NCBI GenBank assembly: GCA_022826865.1
Contig: JAJDUC010000028.1
Span: 1 to 64,000 of the forward strand
DNA from: Anaerolineae bacterium
GTDB taxonomy: Bacteria > Chloroflexota > Anaerolineae > Aggregatilineales > Phototrophicaceae
Direction: 5' to 3'
DNA length: 64,000 nucleotides
The notes under the pieces were generated by a model. The model ran no database searches. It saw nothing but the letters and a program-made list of their open reading frames with translations, and was not told the origin of the DNA. This document shows positions 49,628 through 58,761 of the stretch, one piece after another. How positions within the stretch are numbered: the first letter of the stretch is position 1; each line of letters opens with the position of its first letter. A program made the position numbers and the translations under genes.

Positions 49628-49707
49628 TTGTTCCAATGCCCGTCTGGAAGATTCGCTTGTCTTGCGCTAAAATATACTAGGCGATAGCTGGAGTCTAGGG
49701 AAGGTGA

Positions 49708-50172
49708 ATGAGCCGGGATCCTGCGCAAGGGGAGGAGCGCCGCCGCGAGCTGGAGCGGCTGCAGCGCCGGCGCCTGTGGCTCGGTGTCTTGTTGCCATTT
49801 CTTGTGGCGCTCGGCATTTGCGCCGCAATTCTTGGGACGACGCTTTCACTACGACAGCCGATGCAAGTGACCCTTATGGCCGATTCGGCGCTGACCGTGC
49901 TGGCTCTCATACCGATTTCCCTTTGTCTATTTCCCATTGTGCTGCTGAGCTTGGCGATGGTGGCTTTGGCCAGCCGTTGGCAAGCGCGGACAAGGTCGCC
50001 GCTGCGCCGCCTGGAGTCTTGGACGGCGGCGCTGGAACAAAATGTCGAAGTGTGGCTCAGGGGGGCGGATGAGCGCGTCCTGAATTGGGCGGTAAAGGTG
50101 GCGCCGATTCGGCAGTTGCTCGGCGCCTTTGATCAACCCGTGGCGGAAGCGCAGGAAGAGGTGGACGAATGA
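49708..50172 (+). CDS. Small membrane protein of unknown function
   Basis: Two hydrophobic segments; 4-bp overlap with the next ORF. Confidence 0.6.
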   Translation: MSRDPAQGEERRRELERLQRRRLWLGVLLPFLVALGICAAILGTTLSLRQPMQVTLMADSALTVLALIPISLCLFPIVLLSLAMVALASRWQARTRSPLRRLESWTAALEQNVEVWLRGADERVLNWAVKVAPIRQLLGAFDQPVAEAQEEVDE

Positions 50173-50444
50173 GCAAGGACCAGAATACGGGAACTGCCCC
50201 GGGCCTGCAGGATCGCAAGGCGCGTATCATTCTGTTGGGCGCCGGACTTGGCGCGGTGTTCGGCTTAATTTCGAGTTATCTGTATACTCGCGCGGCGGAA
50301 GAGAGCGACAATGCCGACGCGGGCGCGGTGAAATCTGTCAGCACAGGACAATTGCTGGCGGTCTTCGTGGCTGTGCTCGGTCTCGTCCGTCAGATCGCCG
50401 AACTTGGCAAGAGCAAAGACGCCGACAAAGCGGCAAAGAAATAG
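50169..50444 (+). CDS. Small single-pass membrane protein of unknown function
   Basis: ATGA overlap with previous gene; hydrophobic segments (IILLGAGLGAVFGLISSYLY). Confidence 0.6.
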   Translation: MSKDQNTGTAPGLQDRKARIILLGAGLGAVFGLISSYLYTRAAEESDNADAGAVKSVSTGQLLAVFVAVLGLVRQIAELGKSKDADKAAKK

Positions 50445-50448
50445 ATCC

Positions 50449-51129
50449 ATGTGCGGAAGATATACCTTAACGGTGGACGCCGAATCGATTCAACTGGCAT
50501 TCAATCTGGACTCGGCCGAAGGCTGGCTGCAGCCGCGTTATAATATCGCGCCGACGCAGCAAGTCGCGGTCATTAGCGACCGGGATCCAAAATCGCTTTC
50601 CTTTATGAAATGGGGGCTTGTGCCTTCATGGGCTAAAGACCCCAAGATCGGCAACCGCATGATAAACGCTCGCTCCGAGACGGTGGCCGAGAAACCGTCT
50701 TTCCGCACAGCATTTAAGCGCCGGCGCTGCCTGATACCGGCTGACGGCTATTACGAATGGTCGCGGCAAGGCAAGAAGAAGGCGCCGATGTATATCCGGC
50801 ATTGCGAACGGGATATCTTTGCATTCGCCGGATTGTGGGAAAGTTGGAAATCAGCGGACGGGTCCTGGTTGAATACATGCGCGATACTGACCACTGACGC
50901 GAATGAAAGAATCCGTCCGATTCATCATCGCATGACGTTGATCCTGGAGCCGGAAGACTATGATCTCTGGCTCGGGCCCCGGGAGCTTAAGCGCGAAGAA
51001 TGGATGCCCTTGATGTCCGGACCAAATCCGGATCAACTGGAATACTATGAAGTCTCGACGGAACTTAACAGACCAGTGAACGATAATCCCGCTCTTATCG
51101 AGCCTGTGGCCGGCAAGTCTCTGATCTGA
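50449..51129 (+). CDS. SOS response-associated peptidase family (SRAP/YedK/HMCES-like, abasic-site DNA-protein crosslinking)
   Basis: MCGRYTL N-terminus (catalytic Cys2), YNIAPTQ, NARSET, DGYYEWSRQGKKKAPMYI, IHHRM. Start ATG 50449. Confidence 0.95.
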   Translation: MCGRYTLTVDAESIQLAFNLDSAEGWLQPRYNIAPTQQVAVISDRDPKSLSFMKWGLVPSWAKDPKIGNRMINARSETVAEKPSFRTAFKRRRCLIPADGYYEWSRQGKKKAPMYIRHCERDIFAFAGLWESWKSADGSWLNTCAILTTDANERIRPIHHRMTLILEPEDYDLWLGPRELKREEWMPLMSGPNPDQLEYYEVSTELNRPVNDNPALIEPVAGKSLI

Positions 51130-51160
51130 CGCGTCGTCGCAGGCGGGCGGATGAGTCCCG

Positions 51161-53701
51161 CTAGTTTTCTTCTCGGTGTTCCCGCAGCAGATGCCGCAGC
51201 GGATCTTGACCCGGCGGAAGGATGACCTTGCGGCTGCGCCCGCCGCCCAATTCTTCGCCGACAACGCCCAAACTTTCCAGCAGGTCCATGATGCGGGCGG
51301 CGCGTGGATAACCCAAGCCGAGGCGGCGTTGAATCAGCGAGGTCGATGCCTCGCCGCTTTCGACGACGAAACGCAGCACATCCTCGAGCAGTGGGTCTGT
51401 TTCCTTCAGAAACTGCTGACGATTCAGCTCCGCTTCCCAGGGATTCGACGACTGCGCCGCGGCGCCATCTTCTTCCGCCAATCGTTCATTTTCACTTTTC
51501 CAGTGTTGAACGACAACGCGGACATCATCTTCGGAGATGAAACAGCCTTGTACGCGCCGCGGTCCAGCTGCGTCCGCCGACAGGAAGAGCATGTCGCCGC
51601 TGCCCAAAAGATCTTCGGCGCCCGTCCGATCGATGATCACGCGGGAGTCGGCGCCGGACGCGACTGAAAAGGCAATCCGCGCCGGGAAATTCGCCTTGAT
51701 CAAGCCTGTGATTACATTGACGCTTGGGCGCTGCGTGGCGATCACTATATGCATGCCAACCGCGCGCGCCATCTGCGCCATGCGGGTGATCGAGCGCTCG
51801 GTTTCCTCCGGATTGCTGAGCATAAGGTCGCCGATTTCGTCGACTAGAATAACCAGGTATGGCAATGGTTCGGCCTCGGCGCCGCGCAATAGCTGTTTTT
51901 CGTTGTACATGACAATATTGCGCGCAGCCTGCGCTTCCAGCAATTTGTAACGTCGGTCCATTTCCTGCGTACACCAGCGCAATGCGCCGATGATGCGGTC
52001 GTGCTCTATTTCCACCGGACCAACAAGATGCGGGATGCCGTCGAAGCGTGTTAGCTCCACCATCTTTGGATCCAGCATAACCATTTGCAGATGATCGGGC
52101 GCATACTGCATGAGCAGTGAAGTCGCGATAGCAGCCATGCAGACGGACTTGCCGGAGCCGGTAGTGCCGGCGATGAGAAGATGCGGCATCTGCGACAGAT
52201 CCAGCGACACCGGTTGTCCGCGGACATCGCGACCCAAGGGAATGAGCAAGGGCGCGCGATTGCGCCGCTTTTCTTCCTGATACTCGTCGCTTGCGAGGAG
52301 GTTGCGCAATGCAACCAGCGCTGGTTCTTTATTGGGCACTTCAATACCCATGTAGTTGGTGCCCGGTACCGGGGTTTCCAGCCGCAGGCGCTTAGCCGCC
52401 AGCGCCAGCGACAAATCACGCGCGTAAGACGCAATCTTGCTCATACGAATGCGTTCACTGCCGTCTTCGCGGTGGGGTTGCAGCGCGTATCGCGTCACGG
52501 TCGGGCCGACCTGTACTTCTGCCACCGTCGTTTCCAAATCGAACTCCAGCAGTGTATTGCGGATCAACATCGCGTTGTGGTTGATCTCTTCTTCGTCGGG
52601 CATGACCAGGTCCGCCGAAGTCAAGCATTCAATGCTGGGCAGGGCGCCCGGCCAAAGCGGCGGGCCTGGCGCAGACGGCGCCGGCTCGTCCGCGGCGAGC
52701 TCAATTTCTTGCTCGCCCGCAGCCTCAAGAGAAGAACTGTCCGGGCTGCTTTGGTCAGCTGTTTCGGAATCGGCGGACGCCGACACAACTTCTGTCGCCT
52801 CGTCCGGGGTGGTGGTTTGCGCATCGCCATTGACCGATGCCGGATGCCGGATGCGAGCCAGGGAATTTGCCGGCGCCGCGGCGGATTGGCCATCGTTTGG
52901 CGCATCGGCCGGCGGGCTCGCCCGCTCTTGTCGTATTCGCATGATTCCCGTGCGGTAATCGGGCGCCTCCGCCAGGCGCTTGTATAGGCTTTGCGTCATT
53001 TCGTCGGCGGCGCCGCTTGGCGCCTGGCGCGCTTCTTCGCTGAACGTTTGCAGACGCATGCCAAATCGCGCGAGAACCGCCACAATATGCCTGCGCCGCA
53101 ACCCCACAGCAACTACCGCGCCGACAACAATGAGCGCAGCGAAAAACACCAAGGCGGCTTGACGCCCCATGATCCAGTAGAGCGGATAGCTGATGCCCCA
53201 GCCGATCAGGCCGCCGCCTTGACCGGCCCGCGCCAGCGCCCGCAATTCACTGTCGCTGTTTCCCAGGTGCAAGACGGCCAGCGCCGAAAGGAATATGATT
53301 TCCAGCGCCAGCAGGCGCGCCGGGCTTAAGCGCAGCTGTATGCCCGCCTTTGGCAACCAGAGGACAACGCCCAAGGCAAACAAGATCCCCGCCACAAAGA
53401 CGGCGCCATCGCCGGCTATGGCGGCTAACATGTCCGCCCAGGACACGGCAACCAAGGTGTCAGACGCGATGTATAGCGAGATAAAGGAGAGGATGCCAAA
53501 GACCGTCAGCGCAAAGCCAACGACCTCGTTAATCCAGGGCGGCATACTATCCTTGAGATCTTGCCAAAAATCGAATTCGTCGACGGTACTGTCCAGCGGT
53601 TTGATGACGTCCGCTACCGTCTTGGCTGGCCCCTCGATTTCGTCTTTGGATAGGAATTGCCGCTCCGAGTCAATGGACTGTTCATTCACGTGCAGTTCCA
53701 A
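51161..53701 (-). CDS. ftsK: FtsK/SpoIIIE DNA translocase
   Basis: Four TM segments, LLIAGTTGSGKSVCM Walker A, ATQRPSVNVITGLIKANFPARIAF, C-terminal winged helix (gamma domain). Confidence 0.95.
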   Translation of the reverse strand: MELHVNEQSIDSERQFLSKDEIEGPAKTVADVIKPLDSTVDEFDFWQDLKDSMPPWINEVVGFALTVFGILSFISLYIASDTLVAVSWADMLAAIAGDGAVFVAGILFALGVVLWLPKAGIQLRLSPARLLALEIIFLSALAVLHLGNSDSELRALARAGQGGGLIGWGISYPLYWIMGRQAALVFFAALIVVGAVVAVGLRRRHIVAVLARFGMRLQTFSEEARQAPSGAADEMTQSLYKRLAEAPDYRTGIMRIRQERASPPADAPNDGQSAAAPANSLARIRHPASVNGDAQTTTPDEATEVVSASADSETADQSSPDSSSLEAAGEQEIELAADEPAPSAPGPPLWPGALPSIECLTSADLVMPDEEEINHNAMLIRNTLLEFDLETTVAEVQVGPTVTRYALQPHREDGSERIRMSKIASYARDLSLALAAKRLRLETPVPGTNYMGIEVPNKEPALVALRNLLASDEYQEEKRRNRAPLLIPLGRDVRGQPVSLDLSQMPHLLIAGTTGSGKSVCMAAIATSLLMQYAPDHLQMVMLDPKMVELTRFDGIPHLVGPVEIEHDRIIGALRWCTQEMDRRYKLLEAQAARNIVMYNEKQLLRGAEAEPLPYLVILVDEIGDLMLSNPEETERSITRMAQMARAVGMHIVIATQRPSVNVITGLIKANFPARIAFSVASGADSRVIIDRTGAEDLLGSGDMLFLSADAAGPRRVQGCFISEDDVRVVVQHWKSENERLAEEDGAAAQSSNPWEAELNRQQFLKETDPLLEDVLRFVVESGEASTSLIQRRLGLGYPRAARIMDLLESLGVVGEELGGGRSRKVILPPGQDPLRHLLREHREEN

Positions 53702-53848
53702 AACACATGAGTTTATTCGGCTAAGACAAGTATAGTCAGATTCAGAAATGGCAATGGCGAAATCAAGGACAAAACCACAACTGCTGACGATGGAATGGCA
53801 GCCGGAGCATGTGGCGCGCGGCGAACCGGCTGCGCAGTCGCAATTCGC

Positions 53849-55768
53849 TTAATTCAGCAATTCACCTTCGCGTTCCAGGATTTCGTCGGTGACGGCCAGA
53901 ATCGCGATCCGCTGCTTGCGGTAAAGATCCGCTTCGCTCATGCTCAGTTGCCGCGCGACTTCGCGGACTTTTCTGTTTTCAAGGAAGCGCAATTGCAGAA
54001 TGTTGTAGAGCGTCCATTCCGGGCTCAGCAGCTTTCTTTCGCCTTGAGGTCTTAAGGCGTCTATCGCGTCCTCAAGGAGCTTGCGCAAGGCATTCAATGG
54101 TGTTTCGCCTTCCTCCGCCATCCGGCGCTGTATGACGCGCAGCGCAATCATGTTGCTCTGGCTTATGCCGGAGCCGCCCCAATAATGCCGCAGCGCGGCG
54201 CGCACTTGTTCGAAGAGTTCCTCACGGTCGGGCAGCGCGTTGACATTTGGCGGCAGGGCAAAGGACTGCCGGTATTCCACCTGGCCGGCCCGGGACCGCG
54301 TCATCTGAAACTGCGGCAACAAGCCCTCCAGCAAATTGTACATCTCCGCTTGCAGCCGCATATCATCCAGGCTCGTTTCAACGCGATTCACAAAGGCGGC
54401 CAGGTTGCCGCTCGGCGACTCAATCTCTTCCTCCAGTCGATCGCCAGCCTTCAGCAATCCAAGGACGCCAATCGAAGGCGCTTGCGAGCCATTGCGGCTC
54501 AGTCTGTTGCTGAAGAGGGGCACCAGGGTAAATGAGCGCCACTCAAGCGAGCCGGATTCAAGCTCGCTGTTTTTCATTTGACAGATTTTCGCTAGCAGAT
54601 CGTCATCTTGCAGAACCTCGTCCTGGTCAAAATCCAAGCTGCCTACCGCGCTGATGAATTCCGGCGCCTCCCGCTCGAAACTGATGACGAATGCGCGGTC
54701 GATGCGGAGCTGATCGCAGATGGATTCGGTTGTCGCCAGGATGAGTTGCGTCAAGTCATGGTGCGTCAAGACGCGATCGCCAAGGGTTTGCAGCTTTGTA
54801 ATCTGCTCGCCGTCTTCGTCGCGATAAATAAAGAGCTTCTCAAAATGCGGCTGGGCGAGCGAAACAAACCATTGCCACAGTAAAACAGCGCCGACGACGG
54901 CCGGCGGTGTTAAGGCATCGCCCGGCAAGCTCAAAATCCTCGTGGCCTGCGTCGTGAAATTGACGACCGCGAGCGCGATCAAGCCGGTCGCCGGGCCGCG
55001 CAGCAAGAAATCCAGCAACTGCTTTTTGACCAAGCGATCGGGAATGTCTGAGCCGAAAAAGTAAAGCGGGTAGGAAAGAAAGAAGAGCATCAGGATGATG
55101 ATGATGTTGGCGGTGTTGATCACGAGCAAGCCGAAAACCGTGAATTCGTCGCCCGGGTTCAAGAGCACAGAATAAGGGAAGATGCCCAAGGCCGGCGTCA
55201 GGAAGGAGATCTGCAAGTAGCCCATCCGGCGCCCGGTCGCGCGCGTCAGGCAGCGCTTGCGCGCGCGTTGAACGTTGTAGAAGGCGAATCCGTTGGCGAG
55301 CACAAAGTAGACGAGATAAATCAGAAATGTCCAACCGGCCTGAATGCTAAGCAAACCGTCTGTTTCAACGAATTGAACGAGCGAATCGCCCAAAGCGACG
55401 GAGAGCAGAAAGCCGGCGCCGATGATATAGAGGAGCCGAATGACACGGCGGCGGCACCCGCGAGAGGGCAAACCCGTGGTCGCCAGCAGGGCGTCGGAAA
55501 GGTGATAAGCGGCCGCCGGGACAAAGGCGATGCCGATCCACTGCAGACGCGACGCAATTTCATGGGCGATGCTGTCCGGCCCGAGGGAGATAAAGGCGTC
55601 GGTCAGGTAGGCGACGGTGACGCAGGCCAGCACGACCGCCGATGTTTTGGCGACGCGGTTGTTGAGGTTACGCGTAAGATTAAATAAGAGAAGCGACACC
55701 GCGATGATGGCGTTGCCGGCGGTCAAAGTCTCGTTGACGGTCTGGAGTAAAGTCGTCAGTAAGTTCAC
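53849..55768 (-). CDS. 7TM-type sensor protein with GAF-like region and C-terminal HTH-like segment
   Basis: About 7 N-terminal TM segments; middle region LILATTESICDQLRIDRAFVISFE; C-terminal NILQLRFLENRKVREVARQLSMSEADLYRKQRIAILAV. No kinase motifs seen. Confidence 0.55.
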   Translation of the reverse strand: MNLLTTLLQTVNETLTAGNAIIAVSLLLFNLTRNLNNRVAKTSAVVLACVTVAYLTDAFISLGPDSIAHEIASRLQWIGIAFVPAAAYHLSDALLATTGLPSRGCRRRVIRLLYIIGAGFLLSVALGDSLVQFVETDGLLSIQAGWTFLIYLVYFVLANGFAFYNVQRARKRCLTRATGRRMGYLQISFLTPALGIFPYSVLLNPGDEFTVFGLLVINTANIIIILMLFFLSYPLYFFGSDIPDRLVKKQLLDFLLRGPATGLIALAVVNFTTQATRILSLPGDALTPPAVVGAVLLWQWFVSLAQPHFEKLFIYRDEDGEQITKLQTLGDRVLTHHDLTQLILATTESICDQLRIDRAFVISFEREAPEFISAVGSLDFDQDEVLQDDDLLAKICQMKNSELESGSLEWRSFTLVPLFSNRLSRNGSQAPSIGVLGLLKAGDRLEEEIESPSGNLAAFVNRVETSLDDMRLQAEMYNLLEGLLPQFQMTRSRAGQVEYRQSFALPPNVNALPDREELFEQVRAALRHYWGGSGISQSNMIALRVIQRRMAEEGETPLNALRKLLEDAIDALRPQGERKLLSPEWTLYNILQLRFLENRKVREVARQLSMSEADLYRKQRIAILAVTDEILEREGELLN

Positions 55769-55839
55769 CGGGATTCCAAGCGCAAGAACCGGCCCCTATC
55801 CAAGCCATATTTTAGCAAAAAACGCGACGGCCAACGGGG

Positions 55840-56403
55840 CTAGATGGACAGACTGAAAAAAACAGCGATCTCGCGGTTGGCAAAATGATGATCGTTAAAG
55901 CCGCAGAAACTAAACCCGAGCGCTTGGGCAAAGAGGATGCAAGGATAGTTCGTCGTTGGTATCTCGAAGATGATCTGGCGCAGGTCGTATTCGCTGGCCC
56001 AAACCCGGGCGACATGCGCCAGGCGCGAACCTAGGCTGCGGCGGCGATAAGGGCGGTCAATGACGATGTCCTGCAGGTAGGCCACCTGACTCAATTCATC
56101 GACGCGCATCGAGACAAAACCCAAGATATGATTGCTGCTTTTATCCTGAACCACAACAAAGCAGTAAGCGCGCAACAAGGCGGATTCCAAATGCGCCGGA
56201 TTGGTTTCGTGCCGGGAATCAAGGCGGCGCGGCAGCCGCTGCCGCCGGCAATTCACCTGGATCTCTTCCGAGAGTTCCTGCAATGTCATTTGCCAGACAT
56301 GTTCAGTCTGGTATGCGCCATCCAAAGCCAGGCAATACGGAATGTCTTCCGCCACGCCGTCGCGAAAGACCAACTGCGAATGATCAAGGCCCGCATTCTG
56401 CAT
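55840..56403 (-). CDS. GNAT family N-acetyltransferase
   Basis: VDELSQVAYLQDIVIDRPYRRRSLGSRLAHVA acetyl-CoA binding motif; FAQALGFSFCGFND. Confidence 0.82.
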   Translation of the reverse strand: MQNAGLDHSQLVFRDGVAEDIPYCLALDGAYQTEHVWQMTLQELSEEIQVNCRRQRLPRRLDSRHETNPAHLESALLRAYCFVVVQDKSSNHILGFVSMRVDELSQVAYLQDIVIDRPYRRRSLGSRLAHVARVWASEYDLRQIIFEIPTTNYPCILFAQALGFSFCGFNDHHFANREIAVFFSLSI

Positions 56404-56548
56404 CAACGAACATTCTCCCTGGCTAGCGGCCGCCAGCCGGTTGCGCCAAATATCGCCCAAGGATTCGCCGACGAACCCTTCGCCGCGCGAATGGGCTCGC
56501 CAGACTGGGCTTTGCAACCAGTATAGTCAAGTTTGACGGAGGAGACCG

Positions 56549-57847
56549 CTAAACTTCGTAGAGATAATCCTTGAGGATGACATGCGCGGAAGACTGACGC
56601 AGGCGATTGAGCGCTTGCGCTTCGAGTTGACGAACGCGCTCGCGCGTGACGCCGATCGTTTGACCGACTTCTTCCAGCGTATACACGCGGCCATCCGCCA
56701 GGCCATAACGCAGGCGCAGGATCTGCGCTTCGCGCGGCGGCAATTTGTCCAGAGCCTGCTGCAACTGAACATGCAGCAAGTGAGTGGCAACTTCATCCGA
56801 CGGCGCCGGACTGTTGCTGTCTTCGACGAAATCACCGAAAGTGGAATCGCCTTCGTCGTCAATCGGCGTTTCCAGGCTGACCGGCCGTCGGGAGATCTCC
56901 AATAGGTTCTCGACCTTGTCGGGCGTGGTATCCATGTCCTTGGCCAACTCGTCGATCTTTGGTTCGCGCCCCAATTCCTGCAGGAGTTGCAATTGGACGC
57001 GGCGCATGCGGTTCAACTGATCGCCCATGTGCACCGGCACGCGGATGGTCCGGCCCTGATCGGCGACCGCGCGGCTGACGGCTTGGCGAATCCACCAGGT
57101 GGCATAGGTGCTGAACTTGTGACCGCGCTGGTATTCAAATTTGTTGGTGGCGCGGATGAGGCCGATGTTGCCTTCCTGTATCAAGTCCAGAAAGGGCACA
57201 CCGCGGCCAATGTACTTTTTTGCCACGCTGATCACGAGACGCGCATTGGCGCGGATGAGATGCTCCTGCGCTTTTTCGCCGTCGAGCATGGTCTCCCGCA
57301 GTCCCTGCTCTTCACTCCAACGCAAAGTGATTTCTTGCGCGACCTCAATGTCTTCGAGCCGTTCACGGGCGAATTCGGCGGCTTCCATGCGCTTGGCCAG
57401 CATCACTTCTTCTTCCGCAGTGAGGAGCGGAACGCGGCCCGCCTCCTTTAGATACAGACCCACAACATCATCCGTATCCAAAGCCGCTTGATAACCAGCG
57501 TCGGCCGTCAAGTCCTTCTTCAAGACCTTGAGCAGCGCATCGCGCTCTTCTTCGTCCTCATCTTCAGCGCTCAGCGCATCGGCATGGGACTTTTCATCCT
57601 TGGTTTCGTCCCCCGCCTCTATCTCGTCTGCCTTGGCCGGCCCGGGTATGATCTCAATGCCGGCTTCCAGCAGGCTGTCCATGAGGTCGTCCAGCAGCGC
57701 CACATCGCCTTCAACATCCGGCAGCAATTCCAGGATGTCGCTATAGGAGACGAAACCCCGCTTGCGCGCCCTTTCGGCAAGCTGCTTTTGGATCTCTTCA
57801 CGCTGAGTTAATTGGGTTGCGTTGTCCAACACCGCTACCACAGACAA
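56549..57847 (-). CDS. rpoD: RNA polymerase principal sigma factor
   Basis: [69 protein letters not shown]; region 4 [19 protein letters not shown]. Confidence 0.97.
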   Translation of the reverse strand: MSVVAVLDNATQLTQREEIQKQLAERARKRGFVSYSDILELLPDVEGDVALLDDLMDSLLEAGIEIIPGPAKADEIEAGDETKDEKSHADALSAEDEDEEERDALLKVLKKDLTADAGYQAALDTDDVVGLYLKEAGRVPLLTAEEEVMLAKRMEAAEFARERLEDIEVAQEITLRWSEEQGLRETMLDGEKAQEHLIRANARLVISVAKKYIGRGVPFLDLIQEGNIGLIRATNKFEYQRGHKFSTYATWWIRQAVSRAVADQGRTIRVPVHMGDQLNRMRRVQLQLLQELGREPKIDELAKDMDTTPDKVENLLEISRRPVSLETPIDDEGDSTFGDFVEDSNSPAPSDEVATHLLHVQLQQALDKLPPREAQILRLRYGLADGRVYTLEEVGQTIGVTRERVRQLEAQALNRLRQSSAHVILKDYLYEV

Positions 57848-58297
57848 GCCTTTCCGCTCAATTCAGTAAACTCGATCTATACAAACGCAATCTAAACAAG
57901 ACCCCGTCTTCAGGCAACTGGGATCGGATGCAGTCTTTCCGGATGTCCATGCGCTGCCTTGCAGAATGATATACATCAATTGGCGGCGATGTTCTTGCTT
58001 GTCGCCGCGTCTTCTCATCGCTATTTCATCAGCGACGGCGCGGCTGCTCGCAATCCAGTTTCACAATTTAACGTGTATTTGATTACTTGTCAAGTTTTTC
58101 ACAAAGTTGAATAATTCTACTTGATTCCACATGATTGCAGCAAACAAATTGACCGCTGCGCCAGGGCAATCGGACAAAAATGAAATTGCGCTGATAAATG
58201 ACAATTTCCCCTCCGTTTTCGTAATCTGCAGGGACGTTTGTCGGTCAGTGTCGGCGGTCAGTGTCTACGCTACCTACGCGCCTACGCGCCCCCCTGC

Positions 58298-58335
58298 AAC
58301 GCCCGCAATTTGCAGGCCATATTCAACGGGCGTCT
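58298..58335. repeat. Fragment of repeat copy A, inverted relative to 1-76
   Basis: AACGCCCGCAATTTGCAGGCCATaTTCAACGGGCGTCT matches the reverse complement of copy A1; flank homology runs from 58162. Confidence 0.75.
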
Positions 58336-58536
58336 AGCCGCGCCACAGGAAACAGAATCTGCGGGCGGAAGACACATCGGGGCGAAGCGGTCCAGGCGCC
58401 TGACAGCCGCGTCCAATATTGCCGGCCATGATCGTCCGTTCGATAATTCCGGACGAAAATCGTCCGGTCCTTTCTTTGACATTTCGTTCATTTTGCACAA
58501 AGAAAACGCAAAAGTGCATAAGATTACGCCGCTTGA

Positions 58537-58565
58537 TTGACGAAACTTGAGCTTGAAATTAGAAT
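58537..58565 (+). promoter_or_regulatory. sigma70-type promoter of the arg operon
   Basis: TTGACG (58537-58542), 17-nt spacer, TAGAAT (58560-58565). Confidence 0.78.
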
Positions 58566-58593
58566 GCTCACATAGTCATGCGGTAAGAGTCCG

Positions 58594-58683
58594 ATGTTGT
58601 CAGCGCAAAACTTAAAGCTGGCGAAGACGAGGCGCCGTCGCGACCTGCGATTGGAGATCAGTGTGGATTGCCTCTGTTGCTGA
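58594..58683 (+). CDS. Candidate arginine leader peptide MLSAQNLKLAKTRRRRDLRLEISVDCLCC
   Basis: 29-codon ORF, not in the track, with four consecutive Arg codons AGG CGC CGT CGC (58630-58641) plus CGA (58648-58650); AAGAG upstream; about 22 nt after the predicted transcription start. Confidence 0.8.
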   Translation: MLSAQNLKLAKTRRRRDLRLEISVDCLCC

Positions 58684-58723
58684 CATGGGGATAAGCTCAA
58701 ATGCACAGATTCGCCCTGATCTC
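58654..58723 (+). promoter_or_regulatory. Candidate antiterminator helix of the arg attenuator
   Basis: 58654-58669 GAGAUCAGUGUGGAUU pairs with 58708-58723 GAUUCGCCCUGAUCUC: 8 bp, 1x1 mismatch, 7 bp (15 pairs incl. G-U). It covers the terminator 5' arm 58713-58721. Confidence 0.78.
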
Positions 58724-58745
58724 GCGGAATGGATCGGGGCTTTTT
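58713..58745 (+). terminator. Intrinsic terminator (attenuator) in the argC 5' leader
   Basis: GCCCTGATC-N10-GATCGGGGC (9 bp, one G-U) followed by TTTTT, ending 16 nt before the argC ATG. Confidence 0.88.
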
Positions 58746-58761
58746 GTTTCTGGAGGAAGAA

